This document shows, piece after piece, positions 29,240-36,902 of a DNA stretch of 64,000 nt. The position numbers were made by a program, and so were the translations under genes. A model generated the notes under the pieces. That model saw nothing but the letters and a program-made list of their open reading frames with translations, was not told where the DNA came from and did not search any database. Where the stretch lies: the NCBI RefSeq assembly GCF_003935425.1, contig NZ_RHQN01000012.1, positions 1 through 64,000 on the forward strand. Reading direction: 5' to 3'. How positions within the stretch are numbered: position 1 is the first letter of the stretch; every line of letters begins with the position of its first letter. Source of the stretch: Pseudomonas sp. v388 (GTDB lineage Bacteria > Pseudomonadota > Gammaproteobacteria > Pseudomonadales > Pseudomonadaceae).

Positions 29240-29748
29240 GTACGTCTCCGTTGATCGGCGGGCAATACCTTGACGTGGCCGGACTCCAGATCCAGTTCAG
29301 TGCGCAGCAACAAGGGCAGGGCGACGGGCTGTGCCCAAAGATCGCCCTGAATCTCGAAACTCAAGGCGTTGTGATTCATCTGGTCGTGACCCACCCGAGC
29401 GCGCACGCTCAAGGTGTGAGGCAGGATGCGCGGCTCGAAGGTGACGATGGCGCGGCGGATCAGGCTTTCCAGCATGCCGATATCGATGCTCGATGCGCTG
29501 TTGCCCGCCAGCGCCGGTAGCCCGAAATTCACTACCGTGGTGCCCGCCTGACTGTGCAGCGTCGTATCGGCATCCAGCAGGGAAGTGGTGTTCAACAGCC
29601 AGGCGAGGTCACGCAGCACCGAAGCCTTGAGCTGGTTCAGGGACAGCACCCGCTTGTCCGCGCTTTCCTGCGGATTGGTCGGATCGTCGTCGGTAAGGCG
29701 ATCGAGCAGGGACGGTTGCAGACGCTCGCGCGGAATCAGGTCGTTCAC
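29236..29748 (-). CDS. tssE: T6SS baseplate protein TssE (gp25-like)
   Basis: This 170-residue protein has the gp25 pattern: [16 protein letters not shown] at the N-terminus, [29 protein letters not shown], and [17 protein letters not shown]. It is the wedge protein that starts sheath polymerisation. The start is a GTG at 29748 overlapping the previous stop as GTGA; there is no strong ribosome binding site, so it probably relies on coupled translation. Confidence 0.93.
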   Translation of the reverse strand: MNDLIPRERLQPSLLDRLTDDDPTNPQESADKRVLSLNQLKASVLRDLAWLLNTTSLLDADTTLHSQAGTTVVNFGLPALAGNSASSIDIGMLESLIRRAIVTFEPRILPHTLSVRARVGHDQMNHNALSFEIQGDLWAQPVALPLLLRTELDLESGHVKVLPADQRRRT

Positions 29749-30191
29749 CAGTCGAACATCGCCGTGAACAGTTTCTGATCATGGCCGCGCGAGCACATGC
29801 CGGCCTGATTGACGCTGGAGATCTCCAACACGCCATTGCGCAAGCGCAGCGCCTGGGCAGTCTGCACGCAGTCGAAGCCAGATTCAGCGGCGCGCTCATC
29901 GTGGGTCAGCAGGACAATGGGCGTTGATTTGAAGGTTTCCACTCGCGCCCGGCCGTTACGATCCTGGCTGAACTGGCAGGGCCAGGGCAGTTTGGTCGCG
30001 AGTCGGGCACCGTTCGGCTTGAGCACCGAGCATTTGCCCTCGACATTGATAAGCGAGAGATTTTGCCCGCCCAGGCTGACTTGAGGTGAGTCGCCCGTTG
30101 TGGCGGAAGTCGAAGATCCGGACTCGGCGCAGGCGTTGAGGCTGAACGACAGCAGGCCGAGCAGGACTGTTCTGACGATAACGCGGCTCAT
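29745..30191 (-). CDS. Lipoprotein, candidate immunity to the Tae4 amidase
   Basis: This 148-residue protein starts with a lipoprotein signal ([15 protein letters not shown]; lipobox LNAC, cysteine at residue 21). The mature part has four further cysteines that could form two disulfides and ends in TAMFDW. A periplasmic, membrane-tethered protein encoded directly after a Tae4 amidase (ATGA overlap) is well placed to be its immunity protein. I do not recognise the usual Tai4 pattern, so it may be a different immunity family. Its stop overlaps the tssE start. The ATG at 30191 is chosen because it gives a clean signal peptide. Confidence 0.7.
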   Translation of the reverse strand: MSRVIVRTVLLGLLSFSLNACAESGSSTSATTGDSPQVSLGGQNLSLINVEGKCSVLKPNGARLATKLPWPCQFSQDRNGRARVETFKSTPIVLLTHDERAAESGFDCVQTAQALRLRNGVLEISSVNQAGMCSRGHDQKLFTAMFDW

Positions 30192-30643
30192 GTCAGCTCC
30201 CAGAACCAGACTTGTCTGGACATGTAGTTGCCGTCGGAATAGCCGGTGGTACGGCCGCGATTCCATAGGTCGATATGGTCGCCCGAGCGTTGGTCCAGGT
30301 CTTCATTGGGCTGGGTGAAGCAGTCCTTGAAAAAGATCAGGCCGGTCTTGTGCTGAAGCTTGAGCCGTTCGGTCGCCGATCCGCCGAGAATCAGCGGCCG
30401 TCCCAGGTGGTGTTTCCATAGCCAGTTCGCCAACGATTCGGCGCCTCGGGCGTGCTCGTGCTTGCATTTGGGTTCGGTATAAGTGGATTTGTTGACCTTG
30501 ATGGTCAGCTCGGCATTCAGCGTCATGCTCATGCGTATGGCGCACTGGTTCGCCCAAGGCCCGTCGCAGGGCTTGGCGTCAGGGTAAGTGTTCAGTAGAT
30601 CGGAATACGCCCGCCACAGGTTGATGAACGAAGGCTTGGCCAT
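30188..30643 (-). CDS. tae4: T6SS amidase effector, Tae4 family
   Basis: This 151-residue protein has the Tae4 layout: PSFINLWRAY at the start, NQCAIRMS with the catalytic cysteine (residue 34), KTGLIFFKD, and SGDHIDLW with the catalytic histidine and acidic partner (about 123 and 125). Tae4 enzymes cut the D-Glu to meso-DAP bond in peptidoglycan of rival cells. There is no signal peptide, consistent with Hcp-dependent delivery, and the gene lies directly after hcp. In P. aeruginosa HSI-I the position between hcp and tssE is held by tagJ, which is absent here. The ATG at 30643 has AGGGAAAC upstream. Confidence 0.92.
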   Translation of the reverse strand: MAKPSFINLWRAYSDLLNTYPDAKPCDGPWANQCAIRMSMTLNAELTIKVNKSTYTEPKCKHEHARGAESLANWLWKHHLGRPLILGGSATERLKLQHKTGLIFFKDCFTQPNEDLDQRSGDHIDLWNRGRTTGYSDGNYMSRQVWFWELT

Positions 30644-30697
30644 GACTCTGTTTCCCTACAGAAAGAGGAGCGAAATGACGTTTCGTCGTCAGCAGAT

Positions 30698-30722
30698 GCC
30701 CCCGGCCTGAATCGCCGGGGGC
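30698..30722 (-). promoter_or_regulatory. Intercistronic GC-rich stem-loop after hcp
   Basis: GCCCCCGGC (30698-30706) and GCCGGGGGC (30714-30722) form a perfect 9-bp stem with a 7-base loop, eight bases after the hcp stop. There is no U-run. It probably protects the hcp message or partly uncouples it from tae4, which would fit the need for much more Hcp than downstream products. Confidence 0.6.
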
Positions 30723-30729
30723 CGGCTAA

Positions 30730-31218
30730 TCAGCGCTTGGTGTTAGAGCGAATGTTCCAGCCGTACTTGATCGGGCCGCCTTCCTTCGAGCCGTCGGCCT
30801 TCTGTGGCTGGTAGTCGACCGTGACCTGAGCGAAGTTCAGGGTGACGTTTTCCACCATGCGGTCATCGCTGCCCGAGCCGCCGGTGCTCAAGGAGGTGAT
30901 GATCACTTCTTCCAGGTTGATGATCATGTACTCGACCTGGCTTTCGCCGCCGGCCTTGCGCACGGTCAGTTTGACCTTGTCGATGTGCTTGCCGCTGGAG
31001 CAATGCATCATCAGGTTTGGAGTGGCCTTGTCGACGTATTTGGTGATCGACAGGTCCTGGATGTTCACTTTGCCTGCACCGCCGCCGGTGCCCTGATGCA
31101 TATTGCCGGACTGGGACATGCCCCAGCTCCAGTTCAGTACATCGACTTCGTCCTTGTGGGCCTTGTCCATGGACTCACCCTTGATGTCACCGATCTTGAT
31201 GAAAATATCGACAGCCAT
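30730..31218 (-). CDS. hcp: T6SS tube protein Hcp (TssD)
   Basis: This 162-residue protein reads AVDIFIKIGDIKGES at the start, followed by VDVLNWSWGMSQSG and ITKYVDKATPNLMMHCSSGKH, ending KYGWNIRSN. It resembles the Hcp1 class of HSI-I. It forms the hexameric rings of the inner tube and carries small effectors, presumably the Tae4 encoded next. The ATG at 31218 has AGGAG six bases upstream; an upstream frame of nine codons has none. A REP element lies between it and tssC. Confidence 0.96.
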   Translation of the reverse strand: MAVDIFIKIGDIKGESMDKAHKDEVDVLNWSWGMSQSGNMHQGTGGGAGKVNIQDLSITKYVDKATPNLMMHCSSGKHIDKVKLTVRKAGGESQVEYMIINLEEVIITSLSTGGSGSDDRMVENVTLNFAQVTVDYQPQKADGSKEGGPIKYGWNIRSNTKR

Positions 31219-31276
31219 GTTATCTCCTGATGTGGCATGGGCCACTGAATTGATTGATCACACCCAGGCATGAACT

Positions 31277-31366
31277 GTAGGAGCGGACTTTTCCGCGAAG
31301 AGGCCGGTACAGACGCTGCATTTGCGCGCCCTACTGCTCCGTCATCGCGGGCACGTCCGCTCCTAC
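31277..31366. repeat. REP palindromic element between tssC and hcp
   Basis: GTAGGAGCGGACTTTTCCGCGAAGAGGCC at the left and GGGCACGTCCGCTCCTAC at the right are inverted, forming a REP doublet about 90 bases long. It splits the tssABC part of the operon from hcp. Confidence 0.8.
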
Positions 31367-31391
31367 CTATGCCGCTTGAAGCATCCTTTCC

Positions 31392-32885
31392 TCAGGCACC
31401 CTTGGCCGAAGGCAGCTTCGAAACCAGGCGCAGCGATACGGTCAGCCCTTCCAGCTGGTAGTGCGGGCGCAGGTAGAAGCGCGAGTTGTAGTAACCCGGA
31501 TTGCCCTCGACGTCCTCGACAACCACTTCGGCTGCAGCCAGCGGATGCTGGGCCTTGGTGGTTTCGGTGGAGTGCGCCGGGTCGCCGTCGACGTAATTGA
31601 GGATCCAGTCCTGCAGCCAGCGCTGCATCTCGTCCTTCTCTTTGAACGAGCCGATCTTGTCGCGCACGATGCACTTGAGGTAGTGAGCGAAGCGGCAAGT
31701 GGCGAACAGGTACGGCAGGCGCGCGGCCAGGTTGGCGTTGGCCGTGGCGTCCGGATCATCGTATTCGGCAGGCTTCTGCAACGACTGGGCACCGATGAAC
31801 GCCGCGAAATCGGTGTTCTTCTTGTGCAGCAGCGGCATGAAACCGTTCTTGGCCAGCTCGGCCTCGCGCCGGTCGGAGATGGCGATCTCTGTCGGGCACT
31901 TCATGTCGACGCCGCCATCGTCCGTGGGGAAGGTGTGCGCCGGCAGGTTTTCCACTTCACCACCGGACTCGACACCGCGAATCCGCGAGCACCAGCCATA
32001 GTGTTTGAACGAACGGTTGATGTTCACCGCCATCGCATACGCGGCGTTGGCCCAGGTGTATTTGGCGCTGTCTGCGCCGTCGGTGTTTTCTTCAAAAGCG
32101 AAGGCTTCCACCGGATCGGTCTTGGCACCGTACGGCAGGCGCGCCAGGAAGCGCGGCATGGTCAGGCCGATGTAGCGCGAGTCTTCCGATTCACGCAGCG
32201 AGCGCCAGCCGGCGTACTCCGGTGTGGTGAAGATCTTGGTCAGGTCGCGAGGGTTGGACAGCTCCTGCCACGAACCCATGCCCATTACCGTCGGCGAAGC
32301 CGCAGCGATGAAAGGCGCATGCATGGCTGCGCAGACCTTGGACAGCTCGCCCAGCAGCTCGACATCCGGAGGCGACTGGTCGAAGTAGTAATCTCCGACC
32401 AGGCAGCCATAGGGCTCGCCGCCGAACTGGCCGTACTCTTCTTCGTACATCTTCTTGAACAGCGGGCTCTGGTCCCATGCCGTGCCCTTGAATTTCTTCA
32501 GGGTCTTGTGCAACTCAGGCTTGGAAATGTTCAGCACCCGAATCTTCAGCTGCTCATCGCTTTCGGTGTTGCTGACCAGATAGTGCAGGCCACGCCAGGC
32601 GCTTTCCACTTGCTGGAAATCCTGGTGGTGGATGATCTGGTTCACTTGGGCGGTGAGCTTGGCGTCGATGGCGGCAATGATCGACTCGATCGATTTGATC
32701 GCATCGTTGGACACCAGGTCAGTCTGCGCCAGAGCCTGCTCGGCCAGGGTGCGCACGGCAGTTTCCACCGCCTCGCGAGCACGCTCGGTCTTGGGTTTGA
32801 ATTCTTGCAACAGCAGCGATGCGAATTCACTGGTCTGTTCGGTGGCCCCTGTCAGGGCCTGAGTTTCGCGACTCGATTCGGTCAT
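31392..32885 (-). CDS. tssC: T6SS sheath protein TssC (VipB)
   Basis: This 497-residue protein contains the TssC hallmarks: QVNQIIHHQDFQQVESAWRGLHYL (about 80-103), PYGCLVGDYYFDQSP, RFLARLPYG, WANAAYAMAVNINRSF, and the C-terminal PHYQLEGLTVSLRLVSKLP. It is the large sheath subunit. It is encoded 15 bases after tssB. The ATG at 32885 has AGGA upstream. Confidence 0.96.
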   Translation of the reverse strand: MTESSRETQALTGATEQTSEFASLLLQEFKPKTERAREAVETAVRTLAEQALAQTDLVSNDAIKSIESIIAAIDAKLTAQVNQIIHHQDFQQVESAWRGLHYLVSNTESDEQLKIRVLNISKPELHKTLKKFKGTAWDQSPLFKKMYEEEYGQFGGEPYGCLVGDYYFDQSPPDVELLGELSKVCAAMHAPFIAAASPTVMGMGSWQELSNPRDLTKIFTTPEYAGWRSLRESEDSRYIGLTMPRFLARLPYGAKTDPVEAFAFEENTDGADSAKYTWANAAYAMAVNINRSFKHYGWCSRIRGVESGGEVENLPAHTFPTDDGGVDMKCPTEIAISDRREAELAKNGFMPLLHKKNTDFAAFIGAQSLQKPAEYDDPDATANANLAARLPYLFATCRFAHYLKCIVRDKIGSFKEKDEMQRWLQDWILNYVDGDPAHSTETTKAQHPLAAAEVVVEDVEGNPGYYNSRFYLRPHYQLEGLTVSLRLVSKLPSAKGA

Positions 32886-32900
32886 GATCTGTGGTCCTGA

Positions 32901-33416
32901 TTACGCGTTGGGCTCGGCGTCCTGAGGCTTTGGCGCACTCGCCAGGGCCTGGAGCAGCGCGGGGTCCTTGATGGCTTTCATGATGATTTCTTCTGCGCCG
33001 GTCTTGCCGTCCATGTAGGTCAGCAAGTTGGCCAGTTGAGTCCGCGCTTCGAGCAGCTTGTTCAGCGAGTCGACTTTGCGCGCCACGGCGGCCGGGCTGA
33101 AGTCGTCCATGCTTTCGAAGGTGATATCCAGGCTCAGGTTGCCTTCGCCGGTCAGCTCGTTAGGCACGTGAAATGCCACGCGCGGCTGCATGGCCTTGAG
33201 GCGCGAGTCGAAGTTGTCGACGTCGATCTCAAGAAACTTCCGGTCGGCGACGGCGGCCAGGGGCTCGGCAGGCTTGCCGGCCAGATCGGCCATGACGCCC
33301 ATGACAAAAGGCAGCTGGACCTTTTTCTCGGCGCCATAAAGCTCGACGTCATATTCGATCTGGACGCGAGGTGCGCGGTTACGCGCGATGAACTTCTGAG
33401 AACTGGTTTTCGCCAC
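32901..33416 (-). CDS. tssB: T6SS sheath protein TssB (VipA)
   Basis: This 171-residue protein begins SSQKFIARNRAPRVQIEYDVE, contains PFVMGVMADLAGKP, and DSLNKLLEARTQLANLLTYMDGK near the C-terminus, all typical of the small sheath subunit. The start is a GTG at 33416 preceded by AGGAGGAG, a strong site. Together with tssC it forms the contractile sheath. Confidence 0.96.
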   Translation of the reverse strand: MAKTSSQKFIARNRAPRVQIEYDVELYGAEKKVQLPFVMGVMADLAGKPAEPLAAVADRKFLEIDVDNFDSRLKAMQPRVAFHVPNELTGEGNLSLDITFESMDDFSPAAVARKVDSLNKLLEARTQLANLLTYMDGKTGAEEIIMKAIKDPALLQALASAPKPQDAEPNA

Positions 33417-33511
33417 GTTGCTCCTCCTGGTCGCTATTGCGACGATGTTGGCGTCATCGGTCGGTGCCGGTAACGGGATTGCGTGGCCCAGGCTGGGACT
33501 CCCATCGGGTG

Positions 33512-34540
33512 TCAGTCAGCCTCAGGCCCGCGCAAGTTTTCAAATTGGGACATACCGTCCGGGATCAGATTGCGCACGATGGTCTCGAAGTCCGCATGCA
33601 CCAGCTTCCTGGCCCGGTTCAACAGCATCGGCAGCGGGCTCGACGGCTCGTGGCGTGCGTAATAGGTCAGGATCTGATCCAGGCCGCGCAGTACATCGTC
33701 GCGGCTGCCGATGCCGACATTGGCCCGCGTCCCGACCGAAGTCGGTGTTGTCGCAGATTCATGTGGGGAAGGGCTGTCAGACGATTCGGTGTCCGAAAGC
33801 TCTCTCTCGCCACCTGTCAGAACCAGCTCGCCCAGTACTTGCAGAGCCTGTTTGAGAGGCTGTTTCAACGCGGTCAGATCCACGCCCTGGGCCGAACCCA
33901 CCTGATCGGACACCCAGCGCTCGATGGCTTCGGCTGCGGCGCGAGCTTCGTTGAGGGCGACGCGGGTAGCGGCCAGTTGATCGGGATCGCTGTCGCGTAG
34001 AGCACCGGATAACTCCTCGATACTCAGCTGTTCATCGCTGAAATGCTGCAGTCCGCTGGCGTTCAATGCCGCGCGCAGCGTGATGGTCCCGAACGCGCGT
34101 GAACGGATCAGAACGCTATCACGCAACAGGCGCACATTGGTGTCGCAGGCAAGGCCTGACAATGCGTTGACCCGAACGGTAGGGTCGTTGTTGTCATCGA
34201 CATCGAGCTGCGGATAGATATCGGCCCAGTAGTTTTCGAGCAGTTGCTGGGTCAGAGCCAGGCTACTGCTCAGTCCGACGATTCCTTCAAGGGCCAGGGT
34301 GCTTTGCAGGAGGAAGTGGGTGATACGCAGATCTTTACTGCGCTGCAACAAAGCCACGCAGGTCTGCTCGATGGCACGCCACTGCGGGGGTTCGGCAGGT
34401 TGAATAGCATCGCCCATGACTCGTTCCGGTTTGCCTTGGGCGTCACGCTCCAACTGCAGAAAGTCCGGGTCATATTCCAGATCATCGCCACAGGGAAAGT
34501 TGGCGGAAATGGGGGCAAGCAACAACGGGACATCCACCAA
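33512..34540 (-). CDS. tssA: T6SS protein TssA (ImpA N-terminal family)
   Basis: This 342-residue protein has the ImpA_N domain (about 5-130; FPCGDDLEYDPDFLQLE, RVMGDAIQPAEPPQW, LLENYWADIYPQLDVDD), a middle linker, and a short C-terminal helical domain (SRDDVLRGLDQILTYYARHEPSSP) as in the TssA1 class, which caps the baseplate and guides sheath assembly. The start is probably the TTG at 34540: AAGGAG lies seven bases upstream (34548-34553), inside the longer open frame that begins at 34558. It is the first gene of the leftward arm. Confidence 0.92.
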   Translation of the reverse strand: MVDVPLLLAPISANFPCGDDLEYDPDFLQLERDAQGKPERVMGDAIQPAEPPQWRAIEQTCVALLQRSKDLRITHFLLQSTLALEGIVGLSSSLALTQQLLENYWADIYPQLDVDDNNDPTVRVNALSGLACDTNVRLLRDSVLIRSRAFGTITLRAALNASGLQHFSDEQLSIEELSGALRDSDPDQLAATRVALNEARAAAEAIERWVSDQVGSAQGVDLTALKQPLKQALQVLGELVLTGGERELSDTESSDSPSPHESATTPTSVGTRANVGIGSRDDVLRGLDQILTYYARHEPSSPLPMLLNRARKLVHADFETIVRNLIPDGMSQFENLRGPEAD

Positions 34541-34929
34541 AACCGATCTCCTTATCAAATCAGATGATGTATTGCTGTGCTTTGGGAAATTTTTTCTAAC
34601 AAGTTCCGGGAATTGCTACCGGCAATCAATCCGTGATATCAAAGTGGCATCATGTATGTGCTGGCGTTGTGCATTTTTGGTGTAGTACAGATGCGTTGTC
34701 AAGGTTAAGCTATACGCCCTTTGTAACGCTGAAGGCGCCGGTAGCAGGGAACGTGCGGGCGTTCACGACTTTGACTCATTGTCATGAAACTGTTCTTGAT
34801 TGCACGCGGACAGACAGCGGCACAATAGACCTTGAATGTTGCAATCGTTTCGCTCGTGCGAGGCGCGATTACGCCCACGCACACTTTCAATATTGAATTG
34901 CTCATGCGCGATATATCCAGGGAGGCGCG
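34541..34929. promoter_or_regulatory. Divergent control region between the two T6SS arms
   Basis: This 389-bp gap contains no credible gene. Toward tssA, TTGACA (34702-34697) and AAAAAT (34678-34673) with an 18-base spacer are a candidate promoter, giving a leader of about 125 bases. That leader holds ACGGA (34634-34630), CCGGA and the AAGGAG site, all resembling RsmA/CsrA target motifs. Toward fha there is a palindrome at 34886-34897 and a ribosome binding site within CAGGGAGG, also an Rsm-like sequence. I found no convincing sigma-54 promoter. Confidence 0.5.
34886..34897. promoter_or_regulatory. 12-bp perfect palindrome upstream of fha
   Basis: TTCAATATTGAA lies 33 bases before the fha start codon, within the divergent T6SS control region. 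It is a candidate operator or nucleoid-protein site. The binding protein is unknown. Confidence 0.35.
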
Positions 34930-36345
34930 ATGTCGCTGTGCTTGACTATCACTAGTTACCATAAGATCACCCCCGGACAATGTCCTGAGAAATCAATGGA
35001 CATGGGCGTGATGGCAATTGGCCGTGGTCAAGAAAATGACTGGGTACTGCCTGATCCGGAACGACTGGTTTCGCAAAAGCACTGCGTTATTCAATACAAA
35101 GACGGCCGTTACTATCTAACGGACTTGAGTACCAATGGCGTGGAACTGGTAAATGCCGGAGTACGTCTGCGGAGGGGCAACAGCGAGCCTTTGCAGGATG
35201 GCGAGGTTATCCGTATTGGTGAGTATGAGCTTCGTGCGCGGATCGACTTCAAGATGCAACTGGTCGACGGCGGCATCTCAGGTGTCGACTCTGCGAACAG
35301 TTTCGAAGCCTTGATGGCGCGCCAGGGTAATCAGGCACCCTTGTATGACCCCGTTGCCATGCCTCCACCGGCTGTCGCCGCGACGGCCCAGTTCATGGGC
35401 GGCTCATCTCAGGATACCTTTCCCGATCTGTTCGACTTCCTGGCACCGTCGAGCGTGGCACCGCCTACCCGACCTGACCACGTGCCGGCGCAACGGCACG
35501 ATTTCCGGCCGCCCGCGCCCGTGAGCCCGTCGGTTCCAGCAACGCCGGTCGCGCCCGTCGTCGAGCCTGCGGCTGGGGTCGGGCTGATTCCCGATGACTG
35601 GGACCCTTTTGCCGACATCGCCGGCAGCAGCCTGCCGCCCGTCGTGCTTGCCAAGCCCGAGCCCGGGGCCGCTCCCGAGCCTGTTGCCCCTGCGGCCGAG
35701 TCCAGGCCAGCCGAGCCGGTTGCCAGCGAACCCGTAGCCGCCCCACACGTGCGACCCGACTTGCTCCAGGCTTTCCTGCGCGGCGCCGGCCTTGATCAGT
35801 TGCGGATCGACACCGTGCAGGCCGAAGCGCAGATGGAAGCCATCGGACGCAGTTATCGGCTGATGGTCGAGGGACTGATCGATGTATTGCGGGCGCGTAC
35901 CAGCCTCAAGGGCGAGTTCCGTATGCAGCAGACCATGATCGGGCCGGTAGAAAACAACCCTCTGAAGTTCGCGCCGAACGCCGACGAAGCGCTGTTGCTG
36001 TTGTTGCGTCACGGCAACCAGGCATTCATGGCGCCGGAGCAGGCGGTCAGCGACAGTTTCGATGACCTGCGCGCCCATCAGCTGGCAGTGATGGCCGGCG
36101 TCGAGGCTGCCATCAAGCACTTGCTCAAACGTTTCGAGCCGGCGGAGCTTGAGGCGCGAATGGGCGGCAAGGCCGGTGGTCTGTCGAACCTGTTCAGTGG
36201 TTCGCGCCAGGCTCAGTACTGGCAGCAGTTCACCACGCTGTACAGCAACATTTCACGCGAGGCCGAAGATGATTTTCAGGATCTGTTCGGTCGCGAATTC
36301 AGTCGCGCCTATGAAGAACACAGTGCGCGACTGCGTCGTCGCTGA
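34930..36345 (+). CDS. fha: FHA-domain T6SS activator Fha/TagH
   Basis: This 471-residue protein has an N-terminal forkhead-associated domain (about 5-100) with IGRGQENDWVLPD, SQKHCVI and TDLSTNGVELVN, which binds phosphothreonine. A proline/alanine-rich linker (about 135-270) follows, and then a C-terminal TagH-type domain (about 275-465; LLQAFLRGAGLD, NNPLKFAPNADEALLLLL, FQDLFGREFSRAYEEH). In HSI-I systems it is the substrate of PpkA and PppA and switches assembly on. It is the first gene of the rightward arm, with GGGAGG eight bases upstream of the ATG. Confidence 0.94.
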   Translation: MSLCLTITSYHKITPGQCPEKSMDMGVMAIGRGQENDWVLPDPERLVSQKHCVIQYKDGRYYLTDLSTNGVELVNAGVRLRRGNSEPLQDGEVIRIGEYELRARIDFKMQLVDGGISGVDSANSFEALMARQGNQAPLYDPVAMPPPAVAATAQFMGGSSQDTFPDLFDFLAPSSVAPPTRPDHVPAQRHDFRPPAPVSPSVPATPVAPVVEPAAGVGLIPDDWDPFADIAGSSLPPVVLAKPEPGAAPEPVAPAAESRPAEPVASEPVAAPHVRPDLLQAFLRGAGLDQLRIDTVQAEAQMEAIGRSYRLMVEGLIDVLRARTSLKGEFRMQQTMIGPVENNPLKFAPNADEALLLLLRHGNQAFMAPEQAVSDSFDDLRAHQLAVMAGVEAAIKHLLKRFEPAELEARMGGKAGGLSNLFSGSRQAQYWQQFTTLYSNISREAEDDFQDLFGREFSRAYEEHSARLRRR

Positions 36346-36389
36346 ACCACATAAGTCAACCCGATAGCCAACGGCCCCGAGGAAACAGG

Positions 36390-36887
36390 ATGTATCGCAG
36401 CGTTGTATTGGCAGCATTGACCGTATTGCTGCTCTCTGCCTGTGCCAAGGATGTGCAGCCTCTCGACCAGAAGCCCGCAGCGGCGACCGACAGCGCTACC
36501 ACTCTCGACTTCCAGGCGGCCGCCGGGCTCAACCCCGGCGCTGACGGACAGCCTGCGCCGGTGCGCGTGCGCGTCTACGAGTTGAAGAACACCGGCGCTT
36601 TCATGCGCGCCGACTATTTCGCGCTGGCCGACCGTGCGGCAGCGACCCTGAGTGTCGATCTGATCGATCAGGACGAAGTGCTGGTGCAGCCCGGCGAGCG
36701 ACAAATCGTGGTGCGCACGCTTGATCCTGCGACCCGTCACATCGGCCTGGCGGTGGGCTATCGCGAAATCGACCGCGCATTGTGGCGCGCCGTGCTCAAC
36801 GTCCCGCCACACGGCGGCAGCGAACATCGAATCAATCTTGACGTGCGAGCCATGCGCACCGACGTCGTCAACCGCCCCGCTCAATAG
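36390..36887 (+). CDS. tssJ: T6SS outer-membrane lipoprotein TssJ
   Basis: This 165-residue protein has a lipoprotein signal (VVLAALTVLLLSACAKD; lipobox LSAC) and the TssJ core: GQPAPVRVRVYELKNTGAFMRADYF, VLVQPGERQIV, HIGLAVGYREID. It anchors the membrane complex to the outer membrane and contacts TssM. The ATG has GAGGAAACAG upstream. Confidence 0.94.
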   Translation: MYRSVVLAALTVLLLSACAKDVQPLDQKPAAATDSATTLDFQAAAGLNPGADGQPAPVRVRVYELKNTGAFMRADYFALADRAAATLSVDLIDQDEVLVQPGERQIVVRTLDPATRHIGLAVGYREIDRALWRAVLNVPPHGGSEHRINLDVRAMRTDVVNRPAQ

Positions 36888-36902
36888 GTAATCGGAGAAA
36901 TC

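Noticed and set aside
34541-34929. Sigma-54 promoter in the T6SS control region
   Set aside because: TGGCAT and TGGCG sequences occur but the GG-GC spacing does not fit the -24/-12 rule.
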